From positions 124,001 to 188,000 of the forward strand of contig NZ_AUEA01000011.1 of NCBI RefSeq assembly GCF_000425745.1: a stretch of DNA of 64,000 bases, written 5' to 3'. Origin of the DNA: Pseudomonas cremoricolorata DSM 17059 = NBRC 16634. Its GTDB lineage: Bacteria; Pseudomonadota; Gammaproteobacteria; Pseudomonadales; Pseudomonadaceae. Below the pieces are notes generated by a model. It saw nothing but the letters and a program-made list of their open reading frames with translations, searched no databases and was not told the origin of the DNA. Numbering within the stretch: the first letter of the stretch is position 1; every line of letters begins with the position of its first letter. Below are positions 33,286 to 43,280 of the stretch, piece by piece. Both the position numbers and the translations under genes were made by a program.

Positions 33286-34854
33286 TCAGGAACGATGGGC
33301 CATGGCCAGGTCGCCACGTCCATAGTCCAGGCCGTCACCGTGCTCACTGCGCGGCGGCATGTGGTGAGACTTCACCACCTGATCGCCCTCTACGCTTTCC
33401 AGGTGGATGTCGAAGCCCCACAGCCGATGCAGATGGCGCAGCACTTCTTCGGTGGATTCGCCCAACGGCTTGCGGTTGTGCTGCTGGTGACGCAGGGTCA
33501 GCGAGCGGTCGCCGCGGCGGTCGATACTCCAGATCTGCACGTTGGGCTCGCGGTTGCCGAGGTTGTATTGCGCCGCCAGTTGCTCACGAATGACCCGATA
33601 CCCGGATTCGTCGTGAATCGCCGGCACCAGCAGATCATCGCGCTGGTCGTCGTCGAGAATGCTGAACAGCTTCAGGTCACGGATGACCTTGGGCGACAGG
33701 TACTGAAGAATGAAGCTCTCATCCTTGAAGCTGCTCATGGCGAACTTCAGGGTCGACAGCCAATCACTGCCGGCAATGTCCGGGAACCAGCGGCGGTCTT
33801 CTTCGGTGGGGTGTTCGCACATCCTGCGAATGTCGGTGTACATGGCAAAACCCAGCGCATAGGGGTTGATGCCGTTGTAGTAAGGGCTGTCGTAGCCAGG
33901 CTGGAACACCACGCTGGTATGCGACTGCAGAAACTCCATCATGAAGCCTTCGGTCACCAGGCCTTCGTCATACAAGTCATTCATCAGCGTGTAGTGCCAG
34001 AACGTTGCCCAGCCTTCGTTCATCACTTGGGTCTGGCGCTGTGGATAAAAATACTGGGCGATCTTGCGCACGATACGCACTACTTCACGCTGCCACGGCT
34101 CCAGTAGCGGCGCGTGTTTTTCGATGAAATAAAGAATGTTCTCCTGAGGCTCGGCGGGGAAGCGTGCGAAGTCCTTCTCGTTGCCCTTTTCCGCACCTTT
34201 GGGAATGGTCCGCCACAGATCGTTGATCTGCCGTTGCAGGTGCTCCTCACGGTCTTTCTGCCGGCGCCGCTCTTCTTCGGCAGAAATCGGGTAGGGCCGT
34301 TTGTAGCGGTCGACCCCGTAGTTCATCAGCGCATGGCACGAATCGATCAAGTCCTCGACCGCATCGATACCGTGGCGCTCTTCGCACTGGCTGATGTACT
34401 GCTTGGCGAACACCAGGTAATCGATGATCGAGGTGGCGTCGGTCCAGGTGCGGAACAGGTAATTGCCTTTGAAGAAACTGTTATGCCCGTAGCAGGCGTG
34501 GGCGATCACCAGTGCCTGCATGCACATGGTGTTTTCTTCCATCAGGTAGGCGATGCACGGATCGGAGTTGATGACGATCTCGTAGGCCAGGCCCATCTGC
34601 CCGCGGGTATAGGACTTCTCGGTACTGAGAAACTGCTTGCCGTACGACCAGTGGTGATAACCCAGGGGCATGCCGACCGAGGCATAGGCATCCATCATCT
34701 GTTCAGCGGTGATGACTTCGATCTGGTTGGGGTAGGTGTCGAGTGCGTAGCGGGCCGCCAGACGACTGATTTCGCGGTCGTAGGTCTGGATCAGCTCGAA
34801 TGTCCACTCCGATCCGGTGGAAATGGGCTGGCGTCTCTGGGCTCTGGCAGTCAT
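33286..34854 (-). CDS. SpoVR-family protein (YcgB)
   Basis: This 522-residue protein is typical for the family. Conserved blocks are visible: [55 protein letters not shown] and [20 protein letters not shown]. SpoVR/YcgB is made together with PrkA and YeaH in many proteobacteria and supports stress survival; its biochemistry is unclear. The start overlaps the YeaH stop by four bases. Last gene of the prkA-yeaH-spoVR operon. Confidence 0.93.
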   Translation of the reverse strand: MTARAQRRQPISTGSEWTFELIQTYDREISRLAARYALDTYPNQIEVITAEQMMDAYASVGMPLGYHHWSYGKQFLSTEKSYTRGQMGLAYEIVINSDPCIAYLMEENTMCMQALVIAHACYGHNSFFKGNYLFRTWTDATSIIDYLVFAKQYISQCEERHGIDAVEDLIDSCHALMNYGVDRYKRPYPISAEEERRRQKDREEHLQRQINDLWRTIPKGAEKGNEKDFARFPAEPQENILYFIEKHAPLLEPWQREVVRIVRKIAQYFYPQRQTQVMNEGWATFWHYTLMNDLYDEGLVTEGFMMEFLQSHTSVVFQPGYDSPYYNGINPYALGFAMYTDIRRMCEHPTEEDRRWFPDIAGSDWLSTLKFAMSSFKDESFILQYLSPKVIRDLKLFSILDDDQRDDLLVPAIHDESGYRVIREQLAAQYNLGNREPNVQIWSIDRRGDRSLTLRHQQHNRKPLGESTEEVLRHLHRLWGFDIHLESVEGDQVVKSHHMPPRSEHGDGLDYGRGDLAMAHRS

Positions 34855-36125
34855 GTGGCTAACCTGCGCTGGAAGAGTTCACGGAAGACCGGGTAGATAT
34901 CGCCGGCCGAGACTAGTTGCTGTTGCGCGAAGGTGTCAGGGAAGGCCTCGCCAATGCGCTCGTACTCGTACCACAGCGCCTGGTGCTCCCGCGGGGTGAT
35001 CTCGACGTAAGTGTAGTACTGCACATGCGGCATGATCTGCTTGGCGAGGATGTCGCGGCACACTGGCGAATCGTCGTTCCAGTTGTCGCCGTCCGAAGCC
35101 TGGGCTGCGTAGATGTTCCAGTCGTTGGTGGGGTAGCGCTCGGCCATGATCTCTTGCATCAGCTTGAGTGCGCTGGAGACGATGGTGCCGCCGGTTTCAC
35201 GCGAATAGAAGAACTCCTCTTCGTCCACTTCGCGGGCGCTGGTGTGGTGGCGGATGAACACCACATCGATGCGGTCGTAGTTCCGCTTGAGGAACAGGTA
35301 CAGCAGGATGAAAAAGCGCTTGGCGACATCCTTGGTCGCCTGGGTCATGGAGCCGGAGACGTCCATCAGGCAGAACATCACCGCTTTCGAACTGGGGTTG
35401 GGCTGCTTGACCAGCAAGTTGTACTTGAGGTCGAAGGTGTCGAGGAACGGCAGACGGTTGATACGCGCTTTCAGGCGTACGATTTCGGCCTCGACGGCCT
35501 GAATGTCACCGAAGTTGTCGGGCTCTTCGAGTTTGAGGCGTTCCAGCTCGGCCTGGGCCTCGCGCAGCAGCGCACGACTGCTGCCGGTCAGGGCAATGCG
35601 CCGGGCATGGGCCGAGCGCAGGGTGCGCACGATATTGATACGCGACGGGTTGCCTTCGCTGCTGATGCCGGCGCGCACGGTCTTGAAGGTATCGGTGCCG
35701 TTGAGGTGACGCTTCACCAAGTTGGGAAGTTCGAGGTCTTCGAACATGAATTCGAGGAACTCTTCCTGGGTGATCTGGAAGACGAACTCGTCCATGCCTT
35801 CGCCGGAATTACCGGCCTTGCCGCGTCCGCCACCACCGCCGCCGCCACCTTGTGGCCTGGCGATCTGCTCACCCGCGGTGAACTCCTTGTTGCCCGGGTG
35901 CACGATGGTCTGTTTGCCACCACGGCCATGGTGCAGCACCGGCTCGTCGATATCGCGTCCGGGAATGCTGATCTGCTCGCCGTGCTCCATATCGGTGATG
36001 GAGCGACGACTAACGGCCTCTTCGACCGCCTTCTTGATGTGGTCACGGTAACGCCGCAGGAAACGCTGGCGGTTCACCGTGCTCTTGTTCTTGCCGTTCA
36101 GGCGTCGGTCGATAACGTAGCTCAT
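34851..36125 (-). CDS. DUF444 family protein YeaH (von Willebrand A-like)
   Basis: This 424-residue protein starts [29 protein letters not shown] precedes the ATG at 36125. A long glycine run lies near residue 90. [17 protein letters not shown] is a MIDAS-type von Willebrand A motif (D-x-S-G-S). It pairs with the AAA+/kinase-like PrkA, echoing other AAA-plus-VWA systems; in E. coli the pair affects stress and envelope responses. Confidence 0.93.
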   Translation of the reverse strand: MSYVIDRRLNGKNKSTVNRQRFLRRYRDHIKKAVEEAVSRRSITDMEHGEQISIPGRDIDEPVLHHGRGGKQTIVHPGNKEFTAGEQIARPQGGGGGGGGRGKAGNSGEGMDEFVFQITQEEFLEFMFEDLELPNLVKRHLNGTDTFKTVRAGISSEGNPSRINIVRTLRSAHARRIALTGSSRALLREAQAELERLKLEEPDNFGDIQAVEAEIVRLKARINRLPFLDTFDLKYNLLVKQPNPSSKAVMFCLMDVSGSMTQATKDVAKRFFILLYLFLKRNYDRIDVVFIRHHTSAREVDEEEFFYSRETGGTIVSSALKLMQEIMAERYPTNDWNIYAAQASDGDNWNDDSPVCRDILAKQIMPHVQYYTYVEITPREHQALWYEYERIGEAFPDTFAQQQLVSAGDIYPVFRELFQRRLAT

Positions 36126-36136
36126 GGTCCCTCCGG

Positions 36137-36265
36137 TAGCTGGAGCAGCTGCAAGCCACAAGCTTCAAGCTGCAAGAAAGAGCAGCCACCGCTGCCGCAA
36201 GACCTGGGGCGGGCGGCAATGCCCACGCCAGGCAGCTTGCAGCTTGCGGCTCGTCGCTTGCCGCT
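36137..36265. repeat. Inverted GCAAGC-type intergenic repeat
   Basis: GCTGCAAGCCACAAGCTTCA with AGCTGCAAG at the left, and an imperfect inverse (CAGCTTGCAGCTTGCGGCTC) at the right, flank a GC-rich middle. This kind of GCAAGC/GCTTGC element is scattered through Pseudomonas genomes between genes. It lies between prkA and yeaH and may form an mRNA stem that sets their relative levels. Confidence 0.55.
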
Positions 36266-38188
36266 TTATTGCGATTTCCTGACCCGCAAGTACCATTCCG
36301 AAAGCAGGCGCACCTGTTTGTCGGTATAGCCACGTTCCACCATGCGCGTGACGAAGTCGTTGTGTTTTTGCTGGTCCTCCTTGCTTGCCTTGGCGTTGAA
36401 GCTGATGACCGGCAGCAGATCCTCGGTGTTGGAGAACATCTTCTTCTCGATCACCACGCGCAGCTTTTCATAGCTGAGCCAGCTGGGGTTCTTGCCGTTG
36501 TTGTTGGCCCTGGCGCGCAGCACGAAGTTGACGATCTCGTTGCGGAAATCCTTGGGATTGCTGATGCCGGCGGGCTTCTCGATTTTTTCCAGTTCTTCGT
36601 TCAGGGCGATGCGGTTGAGAATTTCCCCGGTTTCCGGGTCGCGGTATTCCTGGTCCTGAATCCAGAAGTCGGCGTACAGCACATAACGGTCGAAGATGTT
36701 CTGGCCATATTCGCTGTACGACTCGAGGTAGGCGGTCTGGATTTCCTTGCCGATGAACTCGATGTAGCGCGGTGCCAGGTATTCCTTGAGGTAACGCAGA
36801 TAGCGCTCGCGGGTTTCGGCGGGGAATTGCTCTTGTTCGATCTGCTGTTCCAGCACGTAGAGCAAGTGCACCGGGTTGGCGGCGACTTCATGCGGGTCGA
36901 AGTTGAAGACCTTGGAGAGAATCTTGAACGCGAAGCGGGTCGACAGGCCATTCATGCCCTCATCGACGCCGGCCGAATCGCGGTATTCCTGGATCGACTT
37001 GGCCTTGGGGTCGGTGTCCTTGAGGTTTTCACCGTCGTAGACGCGCATCTTCGAATAGATATTCGAGTTTTCCGGCTCTTTGAGGCGCGACAGCGAGGTG
37101 AACTGGGCGAGCATCTTCAGGGTATCGGGTGCGCAGTGCGCATTGGCCAGCGAACTGTTGACCAGCAACTTGTCGTAGATCTTGATTTCGTCGCTGACGC
37201 GCAGGCAGTAAGGCACTTTGACGATGTAGATCCGGTCGATGAACGCTTCGTTGTTCTTGTTGTTGCGGAAGGTGTGCCACTCCGATTCGTTGGAGTGGGC
37301 CAGCAGGATGCCGGTGTAGGGAATGGCGCCGAGCCCCTCGGTGCTGTTGTAGTTGCCTTCCTGGGTGGCGGTCAGCAAGGGGTGCAGTACCTTGATCGGT
37401 GCCTTGAACATCTCGACGAATTCCATCAAACCCTGGTTGGCGCGGCACAGTGCGCCGGAGTAGCTGTAGGCGTCGGCATCGTTCTGCGGAAATTCTTCGA
37501 GCTTGCGGATATCCACCTTGCCCACCAGGGCAGAAATATCCTGGTTGTTCTCATCACCCGGTTCGGTCTTGGCGATGGCGATCTGGTTGAGGATCGACGG
37601 GTACAGCTTGACCACTTTGAATTTGGAAATATCGCCGCCGAATTCCTGCAGGCGCTTGGTGGCCCACGGCGACATGATGGTGCTCAGGTACCGCCGGGAA
37701 ATGCCGTATTCCTCTTCGAGGATGGCGCCATCTTCAGTGGCGTTGAACAATCCCAGTGGAGATTCGAATACCGGTGAGCCCTTGATGGCGTAGAAGGGCA
37801 CTTTCTCCATCAATTGCTTGAGCTTTTCCGCCAGCGACGATTTACCGCCGCCCACGGGGCCCAGCAGATAGAGGATCTGTTTCTTCTCTTCCAGGCCCTG
37901 AGCGGCGTGGCGGAAGTAGGACACGATCTGCTCGATGCATTCTTCCATGCCATGGAAGTCGGCAAAGGCGGGATAGCGGCGAATGACCTTGTTGGAAAAG
38001 ATCCGCGACATTCTCGAGTTGGTCGAGGTGTCTACAAGCTCGGGCTCGCCAATGGCCATCAATAGACGCTCGGCGGCCGAGGCATAGGCACTGCGGTCCG
38101 CTTTGCACAGCTCGAGATACTCTTGTAGCGAGAGTTCTTCTTGTCGGGTGGATTCGAAACGCTGTTGGAAGTGGCTAAAAATACTCAT
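36266..38188 (-). CDS. prkA: PrkA-family AAA+ protein / serine kinase
   Basis: This 640-residue protein is the expected length. The AAA domain has a Walker A at 110-117 (GPVGGGKS), and the C-terminal PrkA domain includes SKMRVYDGENLKDTDPKAKS. PrkA is described as a kinase in Bacillus, while more recent work suggests protease or AAA activity; in proteobacteria it is stress- and starvation-induced with YeaH and SpoVR. ATG 38188 is chosen because MSIFSHFQQRFESTRQEELS is the conserved start. Confidence 0.94.
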   Translation of the reverse strand: MSIFSHFQQRFESTRQEELSLQEYLELCKADRSAYASAAERLLMAIGEPELVDTSTNSRMSRIFSNKVIRRYPAFADFHGMEECIEQIVSYFRHAAQGLEEKKQILYLLGPVGGGKSSLAEKLKQLMEKVPFYAIKGSPVFESPLGLFNATEDGAILEEEYGISRRYLSTIMSPWATKRLQEFGGDISKFKVVKLYPSILNQIAIAKTEPGDENNQDISALVGKVDIRKLEEFPQNDADAYSYSGALCRANQGLMEFVEMFKAPIKVLHPLLTATQEGNYNSTEGLGAIPYTGILLAHSNESEWHTFRNNKNNEAFIDRIYIVKVPYCLRVSDEIKIYDKLLVNSSLANAHCAPDTLKMLAQFTSLSRLKEPENSNIYSKMRVYDGENLKDTDPKAKSIQEYRDSAGVDEGMNGLSTRFAFKILSKVFNFDPHEVAANPVHLLYVLEQQIEQEQFPAETRERYLRYLKEYLAPRYIEFIGKEIQTAYLESYSEYGQNIFDRYVLYADFWIQDQEYRDPETGEILNRIALNEELEKIEKPAGISNPKDFRNEIVNFVLRARANNNGKNPSWLSYEKLRVVIEKKMFSNTEDLLPVISFNAKASKEDQQKHNDFVTRMVERGYTDKQVRLLSEWYLRVRKSQ

Positions 38189-38471
38189 GACGTCACCTCG
38201 CTCGATACGTGGAGCCGACGCCGGATCTATCAGCTGATGCTGGCATGCAAGTGGCAACTACCCCTTGCAGTTAACCCCCCAGAACACCCTTGGAACGCAG
38301 CCGATGACCCGCACGCCGGTGTACCGGCTCTCCCCTGTTTGGATGGCCTGGGCTTAAGGATAGTTGGTTCTGCGCAAGGTCAAGGTCGGGAGAGGAAGAA
38401 GTGCCTCTTGACCGTTCGTCAGCAAGGGCGGCAGCCCGCGCAGAGCGCGGGCTGGGGGCGAGATGAAAAAA

Positions 38472-38801
38472 TTATTCGAGGCTGCCTTGGGCGGTCTCGG
38501 TGGGGTAGGTGGCGCGCCACAGTTCGAAGCCGCCATCGAGGCTGTAGACGTCGGAAAAGCCTTGGTTGATCAGGTACGCCGCAGCGCTCTGGCTGGAGTT
38601 GCCGTGGTAGCACACCACCAGGGTGGGGGCGTCGAGGTCTGCCTGACGGATGAAGTCGGCGACCGATTCGTTGTCCAGATGGCGGGCGCCGACGATATGC
38701 CCGGCAGCGAAGGCCTGCTGGTCGCGAATGTCGACTACCACGGCGCCTTGTTCACGCAGCGGCTGGGCCTGCTCGGGGGAAATACGCTTGAAATCGCTCA
38801 T
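38472..38801 (-). CDS. glpE: Thiosulfate sulfurtransferase (single-domain rhodanese)
   Basis: This 109-residue protein is a single rhodanese domain. [20 protein letters not shown] is the N-terminal signature, and the catalytic loop CYHGNSSQ puts the nucleophile at Cys64. It moves sulfur from thiosulfate to cyanide or thioredoxin in the cytoplasm. It is the last gene of the lptD-to-glpE run on this strand, 11 bases after apaH. Confidence 0.93.
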   Translation of the reverse strand: MSDFKRISPEQAQPLREQGAVVVDIRDQQAFAAGHIVGARHLDNESVADFIRQADLDAPTLVVCYHGNSSQSAAAYLINQGFSDVYSLDGGFELWRATYPTETAQGSLE

Positions 38802-38812
38802 GAGTGTGTCCT

Positions 38813-39679
38813 TCAGGGCTGGTCGTTGAGTGTGGCAGGGGTAGCCGGCGAACGTAAGGCCCCGCCTTCAGCGCAGTCGCAACGGTGATATTCGCCGGTG
38901 TCGACGTTGTACAGCGTCATCGCGCCACCCCAGACACAACCGGTGTCCAGGGCGATCACCCCAGGCTCGTCGACCTTGCCCTCGAGCGCTGCCCAATGGC
39001 CGAAAATGATCTCGACGTGGCGCGCGCGGCGACCCTTGTGCATGAACCAGGGCTTGTAGCCCTTCGGCGCGCTGTCCAGGCCTTCCTTGCTCTTGAGGTC
39101 GAGCTTGCCCTCGGCGGTGCAGAAGCGCATGCGCGTGAAGTAGTTGGTGATGACCCGCAGCCGCTCGACGCCTGCAAGGCGCTTGCTCCACTTGTTCGGC
39201 TCGTTGCCGTACATGCCTTCCAGGTACAGCTGCAGGCGAATGTCATCGCGCAGCACCTCTTCGACCTCGGCGGCCAGCTCCAGCGCAGTACCTAGGGTCC
39301 ATTGCGGCGGTATGCCGGCATGCACCATGGCCACCCCGCGGGCCTCGTCGTAGTGCAGCAGCTTCTGCTGGCGCAGCCAGCCGAACAGCTGGTCGGCGTC
39401 GGGCGCTTTGATGATTTCCAGCAGAGTATCGCTTTTCTTCAAGCGCTCGACGTTGTGCCAGGCGGCCAGCAAGTGCAGGTCGTGGTTGCCGAGCACGCAG
39501 ACCACGGCATCGCGCATGCCGTAGAGAAAACGCAGGGTTTCCAGCGAATCGGGACCGCGATTGACCAGGTCGCCGACCAGCCACAGGCGGTCGACTGCCG
39601 GGTCGAAGCTGACCCGTTCGAGCAGGCACTTGAGCGGCTGCAGGCAGCCCTGCAGGTCACCGACGGCGTACACCGCCAT
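38813..39679 (-). CDS. apaH: Symmetrical bis(5'-nucleosyl)-tetraphosphatase
   Basis: This 288-residue protein starts [20 protein letters not shown]. Metallophosphatase motifs [15 protein letters not shown] and GNHDLH are intact, and [10 protein letters not shown] supplies a late His. It hydrolyses Ap4A to two ADP and also removes Np4 caps from RNA. Its start overlaps the apaG stop (TGATG), giving coupled translation. Confidence 0.96.
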   Translation of the reverse strand: MAVYAVGDLQGCLQPLKCLLERVSFDPAVDRLWLVGDLVNRGPDSLETLRFLYGMRDAVVCVLGNHDLHLLAAWHNVERLKKSDTLLEIIKAPDADQLFGWLRQQKLLHYDEARGVAMVHAGIPPQWTLGTALELAAEVEEVLRDDIRLQLYLEGMYGNEPNKWSKRLAGVERLRVITNYFTRMRFCTAEGKLDLKSKEGLDSAPKGYKPWFMHKGRRARHVEIIFGHWAALEGKVDEPGVIALDTGCVWGGAMTLYNVDTGEYHRCDCAEGGALRSPATPATLNDQP

Positions 39680-40059
39680 CAGTGCAGCGCCCCTGGCACG
39701 GCAAGACGGAACGGCGCGATGGGCGCATCGAACTGGCTGCCATCCTCGGCCAGCATCTGATAGCTGCCCTGCATGGTGCCCACCCGGGTGGCGATCACCG
39801 AGCCGCTGCTGTAGGTGTGCGACTGACCAGGCGCGAGCAACGGTTGCTGGCCGACCACGCCTGCACCGCGCACCTCCTCGACTTCGCCGTCACCGTTGGT
39901 GATCAGCCAGTGACGGGAGATCAATCGAGCGGCCACGCTGCCGTTGTTCTGCACCGTGATGGTGTAGGCAAAGGCGAAGCGATCGGTGTCGGGGTCGGAT
40001 TGGTCTTTCAGGTAACGGGTCACGACGCTGACGTCGATCTGGTAACGGGGGTCGGACAT
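39679..40059 (-). CDS. apaG: ApaG domain protein
   Basis: This 126-residue protein starts [19 protein letters not shown] and contains [20 protein letters not shown] and [20 protein letters not shown], the conserved beta-sandwich family. Function is linked to cobalt/magnesium tolerance and the apaH region, without a known reaction. A much longer upstream reading in this frame runs through rsmA and is rejected. Confidence 0.95.
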   Translation of the reverse strand: MSDPRYQIDVSVVTRYLKDQSDPDTDRFAFAYTITVQNNGSVAARLISRHWLITNGDGEVEEVRGAGVVGQQPLLAPGQSHTYSSGSVIATRVGTMQGSYQMLAEDGSQFDAPIAPFRLAVPGALH

Positions 40060-40171
40060 GCGAGGGCCTTGGAGGGAATGAGGCAACGACGGCAATGCCA
40101 GCAGTCTAGGCCATTGCCGGGTGGGTCGGCCAGTTGCCTGCCGGCGCAAGCGGGGCGAACCCCGCAGCGCA

Positions 40172-40978
40172 TCAGCTGTTGGCAGGTTGCGCGGCGAGCT
40201 GGTCGGCCAGGCGCACGAACGCAGCCAGATCCAGCTGCTCCGGGCGCAGGCTGCCATCGACGCCGGCCGCTTCGATGGCAGCGCCGTCGAGCAGGCCCTT
40301 GAGGGTGTTGCGCAGGGTCTTGCGCCGCTGATTGAAAGCTTCGCGCACCACCCGCTCGAGCAGCGCCGGATCTTTGGCCGGATGCGGCGGGGTCTCGTGG
40401 GGCACCAGGCGGACGATGGCCGAGTCGACCTTCGGCGCCGGGTTGAATGCACCCGGGCCGACGTTGAACAGGTGTTCGACCCGGCAGTGGTACTGCACCA
40501 TGATCGACAGCCGTCCCCAATCGCCACCGCCAGGCCCTGCCGCCATGCGCTCGACCACTTCCTTTTGCAGCATGAAATGCATGTCGCGAATCAGGTGCGC
40601 GTGGGCTAGCAGGTGGAAGATCAGCGGGGTTGAGATGTTGTAAGGCAGGTTGCCGACCACTTTCAGGCTGCGCGGCGGTGCCTGCAACTGATTGAAGTCG
40701 AACTTCAGGGCATCACCCTGATGCAGGGTGAAGTTGTCGAAGTTGCGGAATTTGTGTTGCAGGACCGGGACGAGGTCTTTGTCCAGCTCGACCACGTCCA
40801 AGTGCGCGCCGCTGTTGAGCAGGCCTTCGGTGAGTGCGCCCTGGCCAGGACCGATCTCCAGCAGGTGCTCGCCGGGCTTGGCGTGGATGGCGCGCAGGAT
40901 GCGGTCGATGACGCCTGCGTCGTGCAGGAAGTTCTGCCCGAAGCGCTTGCGCGCCCGGTGTTGGTAATGCTCGTTCAT
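40172..40978 (-). CDS. rsmA: 16S rRNA dimethyladenosine transferase
   Basis: This 268-residue protein starts [20 protein letters not shown]. The SAM-binding motif [14 protein letters not shown] and the catalytic [15 protein letters not shown] are visible. It dimethylates two adjacent adenines in helix 45 of 16S rRNA during 30S maturation. Also called ksgA; loss gives kasugamycin resistance. Its start overlaps the pdxA stop by four bases. Confidence 0.97.
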   Translation of the reverse strand: MNEHYQHRARKRFGQNFLHDAGVIDRILRAIHAKPGEHLLEIGPGQGALTEGLLNSGAHLDVVELDKDLVPVLQHKFRNFDNFTLHQGDALKFDFNQLQAPPRSLKVVGNLPYNISTPLIFHLLAHAHLIRDMHFMLQKEVVERMAAGPGGGDWGRLSIMVQYHCRVEHLFNVGPGAFNPAPKVDSAIVRLVPHETPPHPAKDPALLERVVREAFNQRRKTLRNTLKGLLDGAAIEAAGVDGSLRPEQLDLAAFVRLADQLAAQPANS

Positions 40979-41964
40979 GCTCGGTTCTCGGCCATCTGGT
41001 AGGCGGTGTGCAGCGCTACGCGCAGGCTGCCGGTATCGACCTTGCCGCTGCCGGCCAGGTCCAGGGCGGTGCCGTGGTCAACCGAAGTGCGGATGATCGG
41101 CAGGCCCAGGGTGACATTGACGGCGGCGCCAAAGCCTTTGTACTTGAGGACCGGCAGGCCCTGATCGTGGTACATCGCCAGCACTGCGTCGCAGTGCTCC
41201 AGATATTTGGGGGTAAACAGGGTATCGGCGGGCAGGGGACCGCGCAGGTTCATGCCTTCGCTGCGCAGGCGCGCAAGCGTCGGCTCGATGATGTCGATTT
41301 CTTCGCGGCCAAGGTGGCCGCCTTCGCCGGCATGGGGGTTGAGCCCGCACACCAGGATACGCGGCTGGGGGATGCCGAACTTGTCTTGCAGGTCGGCGTG
41401 AAGAATGCGCGTGACGCGCTCCACGCGCTCAGCGCTGATGGCATCGGCAATCTCGCGCAAGGGCAGGTGAGTGGTCACCAGCGCCACGCGCAGCCCATGG
41501 GTCGCGAGCATCATCACCACTTGTTCGGTGTGGGTCAGCTCGGCGAGGAATTCAGTGTGGCCGGAAAAGGCGATGCCGCTTTCGTTGATCACGCCCTTGT
41601 GCACAGGGGCGGTGATCATTCCGGCGAAATTACCGTTCAGGCAGCCATTGCCGGCCCGGGTCAGGGTCTGCAAAACGAACGCCGCATTGGCGCTGTCGAG
41701 CTGTCCGGCAACCACTGGCGCGGCCAGCGGCGTGTCCCAGACATACAGGCTGCCGGCGGCGGCAGGCGCATCGGGCCAATGGCCTGGCGCTACGTCGAGC
41801 AGTGTGACGGCCACACCCAGCTGCGTGGCCCGCTCGGCGAGCAGGTCACGGCTGGTGATGGCGATCAGGGGGTGGGGCTGGACCTCTGCGGCGAGCAGCA
41901 GGCACAGGTCAGGACCTATGCCGGCCGGTTCGCCCGGAGTCAGTGCGAAGCGCTGTGGCTTCAC
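40975..41964 (-). CDS. pdxA: 4-hydroxythreonine-4-phosphate dehydrogenase
   Basis: This 329-residue protein starts [20 protein letters not shown] and has [20 protein letters not shown] (metal-binding His), [18 protein letters not shown] and [15 protein letters not shown]. It oxidises 4-phospho-hydroxy-threonine in pyridoxal phosphate synthesis. Overlaps surA upstream and rsmA downstream by four bases each. Confidence 0.97.
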   Translation of the reverse strand: MKPQRFALTPGEPAGIGPDLCLLLAAEVQPHPLIAITSRDLLAERATQLGVAVTLLDVAPGHWPDAPAAAGSLYVWDTPLAAPVVAGQLDSANAAFVLQTLTRAGNGCLNGNFAGMITAPVHKGVINESGIAFSGHTEFLAELTHTEQVVMMLATHGLRVALVTTHLPLREIADAISAERVERVTRILHADLQDKFGIPQPRILVCGLNPHAGEGGHLGREEIDIIEPTLARLRSEGMNLRGPLPADTLFTPKYLEHCDAVLAMYHDQGLPVLKYKGFGAAVNVTLGLPIIRTSVDHGTALDLAGSGKVDTGSLRVALHTAYQMAENRA

Positions 41965-43280
41965 TGTGCAGCCTGGTCAGCGCCAGGCAGCTTGATTTCA
42001 ACGTAGGCTTCGTCGCGGATCTGGCGCAGCCAGGTCTGCAGCTCTTCGTCGTACTTGCGGTTGCGCAGAACGGTCATCGCCTGTTGCTCGCGTGCCTGTT
42101 CGGTGCTGTCGGTGGCGCGGCGGCCCAGCACTTCCAGCACATGCCAGCCGTACTGAGTGCGGAACGGACGGGTCACCACGCCTTGCTGGGCGTTGGCCAT
42201 CTGCTCACGGAACTCAGGCACCAGGCTGTTCGGATCGACCCAGTTGAGGTCGCCGCCGTTGAGCGCCGAGCCCGGATCTTCCGAGAAGCTCTTGGCCAGG
42301 GTGGCGAAGTCTTCACCGTTCTGGATGCGCTCGTACAGACGCTCGGCCAACTGCTCGGTAGCCGCATCGCTGCGAATTTCGTTGGGCTTGATCAGGATGT
42401 GGCGCACATGCACTTCATCGCGCAGCACGTTGGCACTGCCGCCGCGCTTCTCTTCCAGCTTGAGAATGATGAAGCCGTTGGGGATACGGATCGGCTGAGT
42501 GATATCGCCCTGGCTCATGCTGCCCAGCAGCTTGGCGAAGTCAGGTGGCAGTTGCCCGGCCTTGCGCCAGCCCATTTCGCCGCCTTCCAGGGCGTTTTCG
42601 CTGGCCGACTGGGAGATGGCCATCTGCCCGAAGTCAGCACCCTGACGCAGTTGCTGGTAGACGTTACCGGCCTTGCGTGCCGCTGCCTGGATCACGTCAG
42701 AGCTGGCGCTTTCCGGGGTCGGGATGAGGATGTTGGCCAGACGGTACTCTTCCGAGAGCTGCATCTTGCCCATGTCCGAGGCGAGGAAGTTCTTCACTTC
42801 CTGCTCGGAAACCTGGATACGCTCGGCCACGCGGCGCTGGCGCACGCGGCTGATGATCATCTCGCGCTTGACCTGCTCGCGGGCGTCCTCGAACGACAGA
42901 CCGTCACGCGACAGCGCGGCGCGGAACTGATCCAGCGACATGCCATTGCGCTGGGCAATGGTGCCGATTGCCTGGTTCAGCTCTTCATCGCTGATGCGAA
43001 TGCCGGTGCGTTCGCCGATCTGCAATTGCAGGTTCTCGACGATCAGTCGCTCCAGCACCTGCTGCTCCAGCGCGCCTGCCGGCGGCACGCCACCACCGCG
43101 CTTGGCGATGGTCTGCTGCACTTCGCGGGTGCGTTGGTCGAGTTGGCTCTGCATGACCACATCGTTGTCGACGATGGCCGCCACACGGTCCAGCGGTTGT
43201 ACGGCGGCGTGCACCGCCCCACTCAGCAATGCCGCACCCACCATCAGTGGGCGCAGTCGATCAATAAGCTTGCTTTTCAC
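41961..43280 (-). CDS. surA: Periplasmic chaperone/peptidyl-prolyl isomerase SurA
   Basis: This 439-residue protein has a signal peptide ([21 protein letters not shown]), the SurA N-domain ([20 protein letters not shown]) and two parvulin domains (the second with [20 protein letters not shown]). A GTG start at 43280 is chosen because it places the signal peptide at the N-terminus; it lies inside the lptD 3' end, so the genes overlap by 20 bases. It escorts outer membrane proteins, including LptD, which is encoded directly upstream. Confidence 0.95.
   Translation of the reverse strand: MKSKLIDRLRPLMVGAALLSGAVHAAVQPLDRVAAIVDNDVVMQSQLDQRTREVQQTIAKRGGGVPPAGALEQQVLERLIVENLQLQIGERTGIRISDEELNQAIGTIAQRNGMSLDQFRAALSRDGLSFEDAREQVKREMIISRVRQRRVAERIQVSEQEVKNFLASDMGKMQLSEEYRLANILIPTPESASSDVIQAAARKAGNVYQQLRQGADFGQMAISQSASENALEGGEMGWRKAGQLPPDFAKLLGSMSQGDITQPIRIPNGFIILKLEEKRGGSANVLRDEVHVRHILIKPNEIRSDAATEQLAERLYERIQNGEDFATLAKSFSEDPGSALNGGDLNWVDPNSLVPEFREQMANAQQGVVTRPFRTQYGWHVLEVLGRRATDSTEQAREQQAMTVLRNRKYDEELQTWLRQIRDEAYVEIKLPGADQAAQ

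Noticed and set aside
39679..40527. 282-codon extended form of apaG
   Set aside because: The upstream part is an out-of-frame reading of rsmA; apaG proper begins at 40059 with [11 protein letters not shown].
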